From: Olleya sediminilitoris
GTDB lineage: Bacteria > Bacteroidota > Bacteroidia > Flavobacteriales > Flavobacteriaceae
Assembly (NCBI RefSeq): GCF_016785945.1
Contig: NZ_JAEMEF010000015.1
Span: 1-64,000 of the forward strand
Direction: 5' to 3'
Length of the DNA: 64,000 bases
The position numbers were made by a program, and so were the translations under genes. Shown one piece after another: positions 17,993-27,366 of this stretch. The notes below the pieces were generated by a model, which did no database searches, was not told where the DNA came from, and was given only the letters and a program-made list of their open reading frames with translations. Within the stretch, counting starts at the first letter, position 1. The number at the start of each line of letters is the position of its first letter.

Positions 17993-18796
17993 CTACTCTA
18001 CGACTTCAGCAGTTTCTGGTTTTGCAAATGTGCTTACAGGAAGTGCTGTTTTAAATAATTTAACATCAGTAAAAGGTAAATCGTTACGCTTTTTAACAGG
18101 TAAATTATCTTCAACTACATACCATGTTAATGTATCTGGTATAACTACACCTTCAATGGTTTGCCATTTTCCGTATTTAATAAACGACCATTTTTCACTT
18201 TTAGCTTTTGTATTAAAAGTAACAGTATAAGCTAACCATTCCATTTTAAATGTTTCAGGATTGTAGTAAACAATGTACTCATCGTCAGAAGACGATCCAA
18301 TACCATTATCATAACTAATTCTAATTCCTGGATACGTAACACCTTCAAATACTAATGGTTTAGCTTCTCCATAATTAATTCCGTTATCAGCTAAAACAAA
18401 AGGCATTGCATTAAAGTAAAACATTAAATTGTAGTAAAACTTAGGATTACCTTTGTACGCTTCTTCATTTTTACTGTTTAGCCAAACATTGTTACCATCA
18501 AAACCTAAAGTATGATTTGGCATAGTAATTACAGATTGTCTTGTTTTTAGGTTAACAGTTGTTACTTCTTTACCTGTTGGTTTTGTAATTGTAAATTCTA
18601 AAGCCTGTAATGCATTCCAGTTATCAATACCTCCATGAGCATCAAATACTTTAGTAATATTTTCTGGATAAGTTTTAGTCGCTACTGTTTTAGTAACCTC
18701 TTTTGGCATTAGTGAGTCTTTAGGTGTTGATTGTGTCTCATTTTTACATGATACAACAAGCAATGCAATACATAATGTGTAAAGTAAGTGTTTCAT
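17993..18796 (-). CDS. lipoprotein, DUF6503-like, copy 1
   Basis: 267 residues with a lipoprotein signal ending VVSC17. After a Thr/Lys-rich tether the domain begins KVFDAHGGIDNWNALQALEFTI and contains FDGNNVWLNS, YYNLMFYFNAMPFVLAD, GVTYPGIRISYDNGIGSSSD and EWLAYTVTF. It probably sits on the periplasmic side of a membrane and folds as a LolA/LolB-like or similar beta-structure; I associate it with flavobacterial DUF6503. It is followed downstream by the 17941 terminator. The next gene on the same strand (18906-19724) is a clear paralog, separated by its own terminator. Function unknown. Confidence 0.78.
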   Translation of the reverse strand: MKHLLYTLCIALLVVSCKNETQSTPKDSLMPKEVTKTVATKTYPENITKVFDAHGGIDNWNALQALEFTITKPTGKEVTTVNLKTRQSVITMPNHTLGFDGNNVWLNSKNEEAYKGNPKFYYNLMFYFNAMPFVLADNGINYGEAKPLVFEGVTYPGIRISYDNGIGSSSDDEYIVYYNPETFKMEWLAYTVTFNTKAKSEKWSFIKYGKWQTIEGVVIPDTLTWYVVEDNLPVKKRNDLPFTDVKLFKTALPVSTFAKPETAEVVE

Positions 18797-18852
18797 TTAA
18801 TTTATTGTTTTTATAATTCTGATTATAGTCGAAATTACCTCAGATACTTTAC

Positions 18853-18884
18853 AAAAAAAGCTTCAGTATTTAACTGAAGCTTTT
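18853..18884 (-). terminator. intrinsic terminator between paralogous lipoprotein genes
   Basis: Read on the minus strand: AGCTTCAGT, loop of five, ACTGAAGCT followed by seven T (complement of 18853-18859). It ends the 18906-19724 transcript ahead of copy 1. Confidence 0.82.
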
Positions 18885-18905
18885 AAGTATATTAATTATT
18901 GATTT

Positions 18906-19724
18906 TTAATCAACAAATTTTGCTTTTTCTGGTTTAACAAACATAGCTGCATCAGGAGCTGTTTTTGATAATTTTACATCAGTAAAAACGTTAGGCTTTT
19001 TTGGAGTTGTAGGTTGGTCGTTTTTAAAACCATAACCTGTAATTGTATTTGGTAAAAGTAAACCGTTTACTTCTTGCCAATCTCCATAACGTCTAAAGTG
19101 TAACTCTTTAGTATCAATTCCTGGTACAAAATTAACTGTATAACCTAACCATTCCATTGTATAAGTTTCAGCGTTATAATATAATATATAAATATCTTCA
19201 GGTGTTGCTCCTACACCACTATCATAAGAAATTTTAATTCCTGGATAAGTTACACCTTTAAAAGTTAATGCTTCAGCTTCAGAAAATGTAATTCCGTCGT
19301 CAGACAAAATAAAAGGCATTGCATAAAAATAGAACATTAAATTATATCCAAATTTAGGATCGTAACCTTTATATTCTTCATCTGTTTTATTTAATAACCA
19401 AGGTTTATCTCCATCAAAACCAATTGCGTGTTTTGGAGAGTCTAATAACGCTTTTCTGTTGTATAAATCTGTTGTAGTAACTAATTTACCATCTGGTTTT
19501 TCTTCAGTATACTCTAAAGTTCTCATAGACTTCCATACATCCAATCCTCCATGTGCATCAAAAATCTTAACCAAGTTTTCTGGATATTTTTTAGTCTCTT
19601 TAACTACTTTTTTAGTTTCTGATTTAGTCATTTCTTCAGCAACTGTAGTTGTTTCTTTTTTTGTTTCTGTTTTACAAGAAAACAATAATAACCCTAATGA
19701 TAAGGTGTAAAATAAATGTTTCAT
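18906..19724 (-). CDS. lipoprotein, DUF6503-like, copy 2
   Basis: 272 residues, lipobox LLFSC17 at the same distance from the start as in copy 1. Shared blocks: KIFDAHGGLDVWKSMRTLEYT, IGFDGDKPWLLN, GYNLMFYFYAMPFILSD, GVTYPGIKISYDSGVGA, EWLGYTVNF and the GDWQEVNGLLLPNTITGY segment matching copy 1. It is an old tandem duplication, since similarity spans the whole length with many substitutions. A terminator after the gene suggests separate expression from copy 1. Function unknown. Confidence 0.78.
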   Translation of the reverse strand: MKHLFYTLSLGLLLFSCKTETKKETTTVAEEMTKSETKKVVKETKKYPENLVKIFDAHGGLDVWKSMRTLEYTEEKPDGKLVTTTDLYNRKALLDSPKHAIGFDGDKPWLLNKTDEEYKGYDPKFGYNLMFYFYAMPFILSDDGITFSEAEALTFKGVTYPGIKISYDSGVGATPEDIYILYYNAETYTMEWLGYTVNFVPGIDTKELHFRRYGDWQEVNGLLLPNTITGYGFKNDQPTTPKKPNVFTDVKLSKTAPDAAMFVKPEKAKFVD

Positions 19725-19932
19725 TTTAAAATAAATTGGTTTAGTACTTTATACTCAGTCTAAATTAATCACAATAACTTACATAAAAAAGCTTAAAAAG
19801 TTATAATTAAATTCAGTAATCAATTATTACAAATTTCTCATTTTTCTACGCTTTTATTGATGATAACTCAGTGTAATGGAGTTCAGTTTTTAATCCAAAA
19901 AAGTGATACTATGTATACTGCAAGATTTAGCT

Positions 19933-19940
19933 TAAATTTG
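19933..19940 (+). promoter_or_regulatory. -7 promoter element of the SpoU methyltransferase gene
   Basis: TAAATTTG fits the Bacteroidota TAnnTTTG -7 consensus, 22 bases before the ATG at 19963. No good -33 TTTG is visible. Confidence 0.45.
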
Positions 19941-19962
19941 CAGTCTTCATTACAATTAATAG

Positions 19963-20760
19963 ATGGTAAATAAACAAATAAGCAGTACACAAAATCAATT
20001 AATAAAGCATATAGTTTTGTTAAAAGAAAAATCTCGTGAACGTAAAAAAACAAAGACTTTTGTTATTGAAGGCGAACGCGAAATACAATTAGCCATTAAT
20101 GGACTGTATACTATTGAAACCGTTTTATATTTTCCGGAAATTTATGATACTAATAAACTAAGTGCGCTTCCTGAAAATATAAATTGTATTGAAGTTACAA
20201 AAGAAGTCTATCAAAAAATTGCTTATCGTGCTACAACTGAAGGCATTGTAGCAATTGTAAAAAGCAGACCTCACCAATTAGACAGTATTAGTTTTACTAA
20301 CAAAACACCTTTAATATTAATTGCTGAAGCACCAGAAAAACCTGGTAATATTGGAGCCATTTTACGTACTGCAGATGCAGCAAACGTAGATGCTGTAATT
20401 ATTGCAAACCCTAAAACCGATTTATACAATCCAAATATAGTACGCTCTAGCGTTGGTTGTGTTTTTACCAACCAGATTGCAACAGGAAGCACCACTGATA
20501 TTATTACTTTTTTAAACCAAAATAACATCCATATTTATAGTGCTATTTTACAGGAAGCTGAAGAGTATCACACACAAGATTTTACTCAAGCATCAGCCAT
20601 AGTTGTTGGCACAGAAGCTATTGGATTGAGCGACGCATGGAGAGACGCCTCCAAACAAAATATAAAAATACCAATGCAAGGCGCAATTGACTCTATGAAC
20701 GTGTCTGTTGCAGCAGGAATTTTGATTTTTGAAGCTAAACGTCAACGTAATTTTAAATAA
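19963..20760 (+). CDS. TrmH/SpoU-family RNA 2'-O-methyltransferase
   Basis: 265 residues. The N-terminal 90 residues form a substrate-binding domain (KEKSRERKKTKTFVIEGERE). The SPOUT catalytic domain shows the three SpoU motifs: PEKPGNIGAILRTADAANVD (motif 1), IVVGTEAIGLSDAW (motif 2) and IPMQGAIDSMNVSVAAGIL (motif 3). It uses S-adenosylmethionine to methylate a ribose 2'-OH in rRNA or tRNA; which one cannot be told from sequence. ATG start at 19963; the Ste24-type protease gene starts 4 bases after the stop, so both are in one operon. Confidence 0.9.
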   Translation: MVNKQISSTQNQLIKHIVLLKEKSRERKKTKTFVIEGEREIQLAINGLYTIETVLYFPEIYDTNKLSALPENINCIEVTKEVYQKIAYRATTEGIVAIVKSRPHQLDSISFTNKTPLILIAEAPEKPGNIGAILRTADAANVDAVIIANPKTDLYNPNIVRSSVGCVFTNQIATGSTTDIITFLNQNNIHIYSAILQEAEEYHTQDFTQASAIVVGTEAIGLSDAWRDASKQNIKIPMQGAIDSMNVSVAAGILIFEAKRQRNFK

Positions 20761-20764
20761 TATT

Positions 20765-21997
20765 ATGACAACAAACACTCTATTTTACATCATCGTAGCC
20801 ATAATAATTATTAGTTTTTTAATTGATAAAGTTTTAGATGCACTTAACGCTAAACATTACAATAACATACTTCCAACAGAATTAGAAGATGTTTACGATA
20901 CTGAAGAATATAAAAAATCACAACAATACAAAGCCACAAACTATAAGTTTGGCCTGTTAACTTCTGGGTTTTCAATTATACTAACGCTTAGTTTTTTCTT
21001 TTTAGATGGTTTTGCTTTTGTAGACCAAATAGCACGTCAACTAACAAATAACTCCATTTTAGTTACTCTTATATTTTTTGGTATTATAATGTTGGGTAGT
21101 GATATTTTAACAACTCCGTTTTCTTATTACAAAACCTTTGTTATTGAAGCAGAATTTGGTTTTAATAAAACCACAAAACAAACCTTTATTTTAGATAAAA
21201 TTAAAGGTTGGATAATGACCATAATTGTAGGAGGAGTAATTTTAGCTGCATTAACATGGTTTTATCAAACTACAGGATCTAATTTTTGGTTATATGCTTG
21301 GCTACTAATAACAGTATTTACGGTATTTATTAATTTATTTTACTCTAAATTAATTGTACCTATTTTTAATAAACAAAGTCCTTTAGAAGACGGTAGTCTA
21401 CGTACTGCAATATCTGACTATGCTAAAACTGTTGGTTTTAATCTAGATAAAATTTTTGTTATTGATGGCTCTAAAAGAAGTACCAAAGCCAATGCCTATT
21501 TTTCTGGTTTTGGAAGCGAAAAACGTGTCACACTATACGATACTTTAATTAATGATTTAAATGAAGATGAAATTGTTGCTGTATTAGCTCATGAAGTTGG
21601 TCATTATAAAAAGAAACACATCATTTTTAATCTAGTAACTTCTGTATTACTTACTGGATTTACATTATACATTTTATCTTTATTAGTAGGAAATCCAATG
21701 TTAAGCGAAGCATTAGGTGTTTCTACACCAAGTTTTCATATAGGATTGATAGCTTTTGGTATTTTGTATTCACCTTTATCAGAAATAACAGGTTTATTAA
21801 TGAATTGGTTTTCGCGTAAATTTGAATATCAAGCTGATAATTATGCTAAAAACACCTATAAGCGAGAACCTTTAATTACCTCTCTTAAAAAATTATCAAA
21901 AAACAGTTTAAGCAATCTAACACCACATCCAGCTTACGTTTTTATGCATTATTCTCATCCTACTTTATTACAACGTATCTCAAAATTAAAGGGTTAG
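20765..21997 (+). CDS. M48 metallopeptidase, CAAX prenyl protease (Ste24) type
   Basis: 410 residues from the ATG at 20765; an upstream in-frame start would overlap the previous gene. Several transmembrane segments occupy the N-terminal 200 residues. The catalytic HEVGH is at residues 276-280 (VAVLAHEVGHYKKKH), and the third zinc ligand is the Glu in FEYQADNYA. The whole arrangement, including the N-terminal DUF-like extension of M48A, matches integral-membrane Ste24 homologs. In bacteria without prenylated substrates it probably serves membrane protein turnover. Operon with the preceding methyltransferase. Confidence 0.9.
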   Translation: MTTNTLFYIIVAIIIISFLIDKVLDALNAKHYNNILPTELEDVYDTEEYKKSQQYKATNYKFGLLTSGFSIILTLSFFFLDGFAFVDQIARQLTNNSILVTLIFFGIIMLGSDILTTPFSYYKTFVIEAEFGFNKTTKQTFILDKIKGWIMTIIVGGVILAALTWFYQTTGSNFWLYAWLLITVFTVFINLFYSKLIVPIFNKQSPLEDGSLRTAISDYAKTVGFNLDKIFVIDGSKRSTKANAYFSGFGSEKRVTLYDTLINDLNEDEIVAVLAHEVGHYKKKHIIFNLVTSVLLTGFTLYILSLLVGNPMLSEALGVSTPSFHIGLIAFGILYSPLSEITGLLMNWFSRKFEYQADNYAKNTYKREPLITSLKKLSKNSLSNLTPHPAYVFMHYSHPTLLQRISKLKG

Positions 21998-22013
21998 ATT
22001 AAAATCTAAAAAT

Positions 22014-22069
22014 ATTATTTAGAATTATTATAAATAATTTGGTTAATCCAAAGTACATAGATATTTTTG
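22014..22069 (+). promoter_or_regulatory. promoter and inverted-repeat operator of the TonB receptor gene
   Basis: TTTG (22038-22041), 20 bases, TATTTTTG (22062-22069) is a good Bacteroidota promoter, 40 bases before the ATG. Just upstream and overlapping the -33 box is ATTATTTA (22014-22021), nine bases, TAAATAAT (22031-22038), a perfect 8-bp inverted repeat in the size range of a Fur-type operator. Iron control is an inference from the receptor gene. Confidence 0.5.
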
Positions 22070-22109
22070 CACAAAATCAACTATTTATATTAAGTCTAAA
22101 TAAAGATAA

Positions 22110-24479
22110 ATGAAAAATTTATTACTATTACTAACCCTATTTTTAGTTTCATTTGTATCAATTGCACAAAGTACAGCAATCGAAGGAACTATATTGGATA
22201 ATAATCAATCACCTATAATTGGTGTTAATGTGTTAATTAAAAACACAACAAAAGGTTCAACATCTGATGTAGATGGAAACTTTGAAATAAAAAATATAAC
22301 CAATGGAGACTATGTAATCTCTGTTTCTTACTTGGGATATAAAACTAAAGAAATAGAAGTTTCAATTATTAATAATGAAAGCGTAGCCTTAGGAAACATA
22401 ACCATGTACGAAGGAAACGAAATACTAAATGAGGTAGTTATAGATATTGACAGAAAAAATAAGTTTTCAAGAAAACAGAGTGCTTATGTTTCTAAATTAC
22501 CATTAAAAAACATTGACAACTCACAAGTATATAACACAATTACAAACCAATTACTAATATCACAGTCTGTAAATACTTTTGAAGATGCTTTAAAAAATGC
22601 GGCTGGTATAACAAAATTATGGTCATCAACTGGTCGTAGTGGTGATGGTGCTGGTTATTATTCTAGTCGTGGTTTTGCAGTACAACCTCAATTGGTAAAT
22701 GGTGTTGCTGGTATTACTAATGGTTTTATAAATCCTTCTAACGTTGAGCGTGTAGAGGTTATTAAAGGACCTGCTGGAACATTATTTGGAAGTTCTGTTT
22801 CTTCATACGGAGGATTAATTAATATTATTACTAAAAAGCCATACAATAAAACTGGTGGAGAAATAACTGTTTCTGGTGGATCTTTTGATTTTGCTAAGTT
22901 TAATGCAGATGTTAATGTTAGTCCAAGCGATAAATTATCGTTTAGAATAAACACAGGTTTTCAACAAGAACATAGTTTTCAAGATGCTGGATTTAAAAAA
23001 TCTGTATTTGTAGCGCCTTCAATTTCTTATAAGTTAAACAATAACTTGACTTTTAACTTTTCTTATGAAGCCTCAGATAACGAACAAACAAATGAAACAT
23101 TTTTATTTTTAAACAGATATGCACCTTTAGCGTTTAGCTCGATTGACGAGTTAAATTATAATACAGACTTATCTTTTACAAATGATGATATTAGTATTAA
23201 AAATATTACTCAGAATTATCGTGGTGAAATCGCTTGGAAAATATCTGACCAATGGTCTTCTCAAACATTAATTTCTGGTGGATTAGCTAAATCTTTAGGG
23301 TATTACACCTATTTATGGAATGGATCTGAAGCATTATTTAACTTATATGCTCAAGATACAGATGCAAGAACTAAAACTAGAAATTTACAACAAAACTTTA
23401 CTGGTACTTTTAAGATTGGTGATATTGAAAACAAATTGTTAGTTGGAGCAGATTATCTAGATTATAATACCATTGATAATAGTTCAAATTGGGGATATTT
23501 ACACACCATAAATATTGATGGAGATTTAGTTTATGGCGAGCCAGAAATTAACGAAGAAAACTTAAGCGCAGCATTAACTGGTATTGGTTATTTAGATAGT
23601 GACATACGCCAAAATATATTAGGCTTTTATGTGTCTGATGTAGTTAAGGTCTTACCTAGCTTATCTGTAATGGCTAGCTTACGTTACGACAGATTTGACT
23701 ACCAAGGAGACAGACAAACAAATGCTGATGATGATACGGAATATACGGAGTCTACTTTTTCTCCAAAATTTGGTGTTGTGTACCAACCTATAGTTGATCA
23801 GTTATCAATATTTGCTAACTACCAAAATGGTTTCTCTTATGTTAACCCTCAATATATAACAGATTTTGATACTGGTATTGTAACATTACAAAGCTATGAC
23901 GTAGAGCAAGCAAACCAATATGAATTTGGAGTGAAAACAAACCTATTTAATAACAAATTAGAAACGACTTTAAGTTATTACAACATAAACGTAGACAACA
24001 AATACTATTGGGCAACTCAAACTCAAGATTTAGCTATTAATAGTCAAGGTATAGAATTAGAAGTAAATGCTAATCCTATTGATGGATTAAACATCCATAC
24101 TGGATTTAGTTATAATGATTCTGAAATTACAGACTCTCCTTCTGCAAGATTTTTAGAAGGCAATCGTTATGGAGAATCTGGAGCAGATATAACCTACAAC
24201 TTCTGGGCAGACTATAAGTTTTTTGAAAACTTTGGTGCTGGTGTAGGATTTAATGGTCAATCAGAATATGATACAATGGTAGATTACAAATCTGTTACAG
24301 GTAGTTTTGATATACCTGCTTACACAATATTTAATGCCTCTTTATATTATGAAACTAATACATTTAGAGCTAGTATAAAAGCTAACAATATTACAGATAA
24401 AACTTATTTCTCTGGATGGAGTACGGTAACACCACAGAGACCAAGAACAATTCTGGGAAGTGTTACATTTAAATTTTAA
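22110..24479 (+). CDS. TonB-dependent siderophore-type receptor
   Basis: 789 residues. Signal peptide 1-19; residues 20-100 are a carboxypeptidase-regulatory-like beta-sandwich (GTILDNNQSPIIGVNVLIKN, DGNFEIKNI) typical of Bacteroidota receptors. The plug follows (AAGITKLWSSTGRSGDGAG, YYSSRGFAVQPQLVNGV, VERVEVIKGPAGTLFGSS, GGLINIITKKP), then a 22-strand barrel ending in a C-terminal aromatic residue (LGSVTFKF). The plug text RGF, VERVEVIKGPAGTLFG is that of FhuA/FpvA-like siderophore receptors. It imports an iron complex across the outer membrane using TonB energy. The PepSY membrane protein downstream is a usual partner for iron release. Confidence 0.9.
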   Translation: MKNLLLLLTLFLVSFVSIAQSTAIEGTILDNNQSPIIGVNVLIKNTTKGSTSDVDGNFEIKNITNGDYVISVSYLGYKTKEIEVSIINNESVALGNITMYEGNEILNEVVIDIDRKNKFSRKQSAYVSKLPLKNIDNSQVYNTITNQLLISQSVNTFEDALKNAAGITKLWSSTGRSGDGAGYYSSRGFAVQPQLVNGVAGITNGFINPSNVERVEVIKGPAGTLFGSSVSSYGGLINIITKKPYNKTGGEITVSGGSFDFAKFNADVNVSPSDKLSFRINTGFQQEHSFQDAGFKKSVFVAPSISYKLNNNLTFNFSYEASDNEQTNETFLFLNRYAPLAFSSIDELNYNTDLSFTNDDISIKNITQNYRGEIAWKISDQWSSQTLISGGLAKSLGYYTYLWNGSEALFNLYAQDTDARTKTRNLQQNFTGTFKIGDIENKLLVGADYLDYNTIDNSSNWGYLHTINIDGDLVYGEPEINEENLSAALTGIGYLDSDIRQNILGFYVSDVVKVLPSLSVMASLRYDRFDYQGDRQTNADDDTEYTESTFSPKFGVVYQPIVDQLSIFANYQNGFSYVNPQYITDFDTGIVTLQSYDVEQANQYEFGVKTNLFNNKLETTLSYYNINVDNKYYWATQTQDLAINSQGIELEVNANPIDGLNIHTGFSYNDSEITDSPSARFLEGNRYGESGADITYNFWADYKFFENFGAGVGFNGQSEYDTMVDYKSVTGSFDIPAYTIFNASLYYETNTFRASIKANNITDKTYFSGWSTVTPQRPRTILGSVTFKF

Positions 24480-24497
24480 GTTCAATTAGTCTAACTT

Positions 24498-24527
24498 AAA
24501 AGGACAACTTTTACTAGTTGTCCTTTT
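24498..24527 (+). terminator. intrinsic terminator after the TonB receptor
   Basis: AAAAGGACAACT, loop of six, AGTTGTCCTTTT. It sits between the receptor and the PepSY gene 15 bases further on, so the PepSY gene would rely on read-through or its own weak promoter. Confidence 0.8.
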
Positions 24528-24542
24528 GGTATTTAAAAAAAT

Positions 24543-25670
24543 ATGTCCTTTAAAAAAATCATTTTTCAATTACATAAAATTTTAGGTTTAGCAACAGGTT
24601 TAGTTGTGTTTATAGTTGCTATAACAGGTTGTTGTTGGGCTTTCAAAGAAGAAATTGAAAGCCTATACAACGACTATAAAAAGGTAGAACCACAAGACAA
24701 GCCAATCTTAACACCTACACAAGCTAAAGACTTTGCCAAAGCGGTATTACCAGATCACCATATACATGGTACATTGTTTAAAAAAGCTGATGATGCTATT
24801 GAAGTTATATTTTATGATGCAGAACCAGAATTTTATCAGAGTGTTTTTTTAAATCCTTACTCAGGTAAAGTCATACAGGTAGACGACCATATGTCTGGTT
24901 TTTTTGCCTTTACACTCAAAGGGCATATGCGTTTATGGCTACCAAAAGCTATAGGCGAACAAGTTGTAGCTGCTTCAATTTTAATTTTTATCTTAATTAT
25001 TATTTCAGGATTTGTTTTATGGATTCCTAAAAAGCGTAAAAACTTAAAACAACGATTAAAATTTGATTGGAAAAAAACGACCAGATGGAAACGTAAAAAC
25101 TTTGATTTACATACGGTTATTGGATTTTACATTTGCTCCTTTGCATTAATATTAGCATTTACAGGATCTGTAATATCTTATAATTGGTTAAAATATGTAG
25201 TGTATGTATCTACTGGTGGAGATAAAGTACCTGCTTTTATTATTCCTAAAAACAATAGTGAAATTACTAAAAACGACAGCATTAAACCTATGGATTACTT
25301 AATTGAAAAACTATTGAAGGAGTCTCCTGATGCAGAAAGTTATGAACTACATTATCCTACCAATGATGAAGAAAGTATTTATGTTGAAGTCTCAAATAGT
25401 AAAGGCTTGTATTATGATTCTGATTACAGATTTTTTGATCAAAACACATTAGAAGAAATAGAAACTCCTGCCATATACGGTAAATACAAAGACGCTAAAT
25501 TTGCAGATAAAATACTGCGTATGAATTATGATATACACATTGGTGCAATTGGTGGTATAGCAGGAAAAATTCTTGCGTTCTTAATTAGTTTACTTACAGC
25601 AACTTTACCTATAACAGGTATATTATTATGGTATGGAAGAACTTACAAGAAAAAGAAACCTAAAGTATAA
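24543..25670 (+). CDS. PepSY-domain membrane protein, iron-uptake associated
   Basis: 375 residues. Four main transmembrane segments (about 12-32, 140-162, 192-215, 345-368) enclose two periplasmic PepSY-type domains (YNDYKKVEPQ...GTLFKKADDAIEVIFYD and the ESYELHYPTNDEESIYVEV region). Conserved His occur in the membrane part (LHKILGLATG, GHMRLWLPKAIGEQV, FDLHTVIGFY, YDIHIGAIGGIAGK), consistent with heme or ferric reductase-like PiuB/FpvG-type proteins. Probably it reduces or releases iron from the siderophore imported by the receptor encoded just upstream. Convergent with the next gene, three bases apart. Confidence 0.85.
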   Translation: MSFKKIIFQLHKILGLATGLVVFIVAITGCCWAFKEEIESLYNDYKKVEPQDKPILTPTQAKDFAKAVLPDHHIHGTLFKKADDAIEVIFYDAEPEFYQSVFLNPYSGKVIQVDDHMSGFFAFTLKGHMRLWLPKAIGEQVVAASILIFILIIISGFVLWIPKKRKNLKQRLKFDWKKTTRWKRKNFDLHTVIGFYICSFALILAFTGSVISYNWLKYVVYVSTGGDKVPAFIIPKNNSEITKNDSIKPMDYLIEKLLKESPDAESYELHYPTNDEESIYVEVSNSKGLYYDSDYRFFDQNTLEEIETPAIYGKYKDAKFADKILRMNYDIHIGAIGGIAGKILAFLISLLTATLPITGILLWYGRTYKKKKPKV

Positions 25671-25673
25671 AGT

Positions 25674-26576
25674 TTAATACTCTTCCTCTAAAGCGCTTTG
25701 CACATTATAGTGTTTAAAATGAAACCCTGTATCTTCTATTTTTTTAGAACTTACACGTTGACTTTCGAATAGTAAAATGTGCATTTCGCCTAAAACCAAT
25801 CGCATCGCAAATCTAGGAATATTTGGTAAAATTAAAGGTCGTTTTAACTGTTTTGCTATAGCTTTTGTTAACTCTTTATTAGTTTCTGGATTTGGTGCTA
25901 CACCATTATAAATACCTTCTAATCTATTGGTCAATACGTGTAAAAACAGACTTGAAAGATCCTGTACATGAATCCATGATTGCCATTGTTTACCAGAGCC
26001 AAAAGCTGCTCCAGCTCCAAATTTAATAGGTTTAGCCATTTCTGGTAAAGCGCCTCCTTTGGAAGACAATACCAAGCCTATTCTTATTTTTGAAACTGCA
26101 ATATCTAAAACAGAAAAAGCATTTACTGCTTGTTCCCATTGTTTAACCACTTGTCCTAAAAATGAAGTACTAACTTTATTAAAATCTTCTGTATAATAAT
26201 TGGTCAAAGAGTGAGGATAAATACCAATTGCACTTGCTGAGACAATATGCTTAACTTGATGTGCTGTATTTTTTAAGGTATTAAATAATAACTGAGAGGT
26301 TTGAATACGACTTAAAACAATTGTTTTTTTATAAGCTTCTGTCCAACGCTTAGAAATACTTGCTCCTACTAAATGTATAATTGCTTCAACATCTTTTAAA
26401 CACTCTTCATCAATTTCATTTTTAGAGGGATTCCATAAAAACCCTTTATAATGATCTGCATTTGATAACTTAGATTTACTTGTTGTAAGATAGTTTACAT
26501 CAATGTTTTGGTTATGACATTGCTTGACTATTTCAGTTCCAATTAATCCTGTTGCACCAGTTATAAGTATACGCAT
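25674..26576 (-). CDS. TIGR01777-family NAD(P)-dependent sugar epimerase-like oxidoreductase
   Basis: 300 residues. GATGLIG at residues 7-13 is the Rossmann dinucleotide-binding loop of extended short-chain dehydrogenases. EAIIHLVGASISKRWTEAYK, SRIQTSQLL and VSASAIGIYP (in place of the catalytic Tyr motif) mark the SDR39U1/TIGR01777 group, and the end (NIPRFAMRLVLGEM) matches the DUF1731 C-terminal domain. Cytoplasmic; the substrate is not known for this family in bacteria. Stop is adjacent to the PepSY gene stop. Confidence 0.88.
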   Translation of the reverse strand: MRILITGATGLIGTEIVKQCHNQNIDVNYLTTSKSKLSNADHYKGFLWNPSKNEIDEECLKDVEAIIHLVGASISKRWTEAYKKTIVLSRIQTSQLLFNTLKNTAHQVKHIVSASAIGIYPHSLTNYYTEDFNKVSTSFLGQVVKQWEQAVNAFSVLDIAVSKIRIGLVLSSKGGALPEMAKPIKFGAGAAFGSGKQWQSWIHVQDLSSLFLHVLTNRLEGIYNGVAPNPETNKELTKAIAKQLKRPLILPNIPRFAMRLVLGEMHILLFESQRVSSKKIEDTGFHFKHYNVQSALEEEY

Positions 26577-26671
26577 TCTTTTTTTATTAAAAATACAATT
26601 TTAAACACGCATTATGTAGGTGTTTAAGTAAGGTTTAACGTTTATTTAAAATCAGAAAAAGAAACAAGTAA

Positions 26672-27361
26672 TTAACAACTTTTAATGGCTCTTAAAATAT
26701 GACGTTTACTTGGTGGTCCTGGTAATCTGGTTACTGTAAAACCAGCACTTTGCATAGCTCGTCTGGCTGCACCTTGTGCGCAATACGTCATTAAAACGCC
26801 ATTAGGTTGTAATGCCTCAAACATTCTTTTGAAAACAGATTCTGTCCAAAGTTCTGGCTGTTCAGCAGGTCCAAAAGCATCAAAATAAATAACATTATAT
26901 TCATTTTTAACCTTTAAATCCATGATGTCTTGCTTGCGTTTTTCTAATACAAATTGTTTAGTAATCTGATTGGGTTGCTCCCAAATAGTTTGGTGCATCG
27001 TTTTAAAAACTTCAGTTTTATGACTTGCTAAGAGTTGTTCTGGATAATTTAATTGCGATATAATATCCATTGGTACAGGATCTGTTTCTATACCTAAATA
27101 ATGGATGTTTAACGGTAAATCTTCCGTTTTTAAAAGTGTATTAAAAGCATTAAGTCCTGTACCAAAACCTAATTCTAAAACAGAACAGGACTGTTTTAAA
27201 TTCTGCCCACTTTCAGTTGACAAAAAATATAACAATCCTGTGTTTATATAAACAAAATCTGACTCTTCGATTGCTCCAAAAGTGGAATGATAATGTGCAT
27301 TATATTTGTGATGCACTAAGGTGGAAGAACCGTCTTTTGTAATTTCTATTTTTGGTTTCAA
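26672..27361 (-). CDS. mnmD: tRNA 5-methylaminomethyl-2-thiouridine methyltransferase MnmD
   Basis: 229 residues. This is the stand-alone methyltransferase domain of the MnmC type: GSSTLVHHKYNAHYHSTFGAI at the start, the SAM-binding VLELGFGTGLNAFNTLL, VIYFDAFGPAEQPELWTESVF and TYCAQGAARRAMQSAGFTVTRLPGPPSKRHILRA at the end. It methylates the aminomethyl group of nm5(s2)U34 in tRNA to mnm5(s2)U; the FAD domain of MnmC is absent, as in many non-proteobacteria. The gene starts five bases before the stop of the upstream heme-motif lipoprotein gene region and belongs to the same minus-strand run. Confidence 0.93.
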   Translation of the reverse strand: MKPKIEITKDGSSTLVHHKYNAHYHSTFGAIEESDFVYINTGLLYFLSTESGQNLKQSCSVLELGFGTGLNAFNTLLKTEDLPLNIHYLGIETDPVPMDIISQLNYPEQLLASHKTEVFKTMHQTIWEQPNQITKQFVLEKRKQDIMDLKVKNEYNVIYFDAFGPAEQPELWTESVFKRMFEALQPNGVLMTYCAQGAARRAMQSAGFTVTRLPGPPSKRHILRAIKSC

Positions 27362-27366
27362 CGTTA

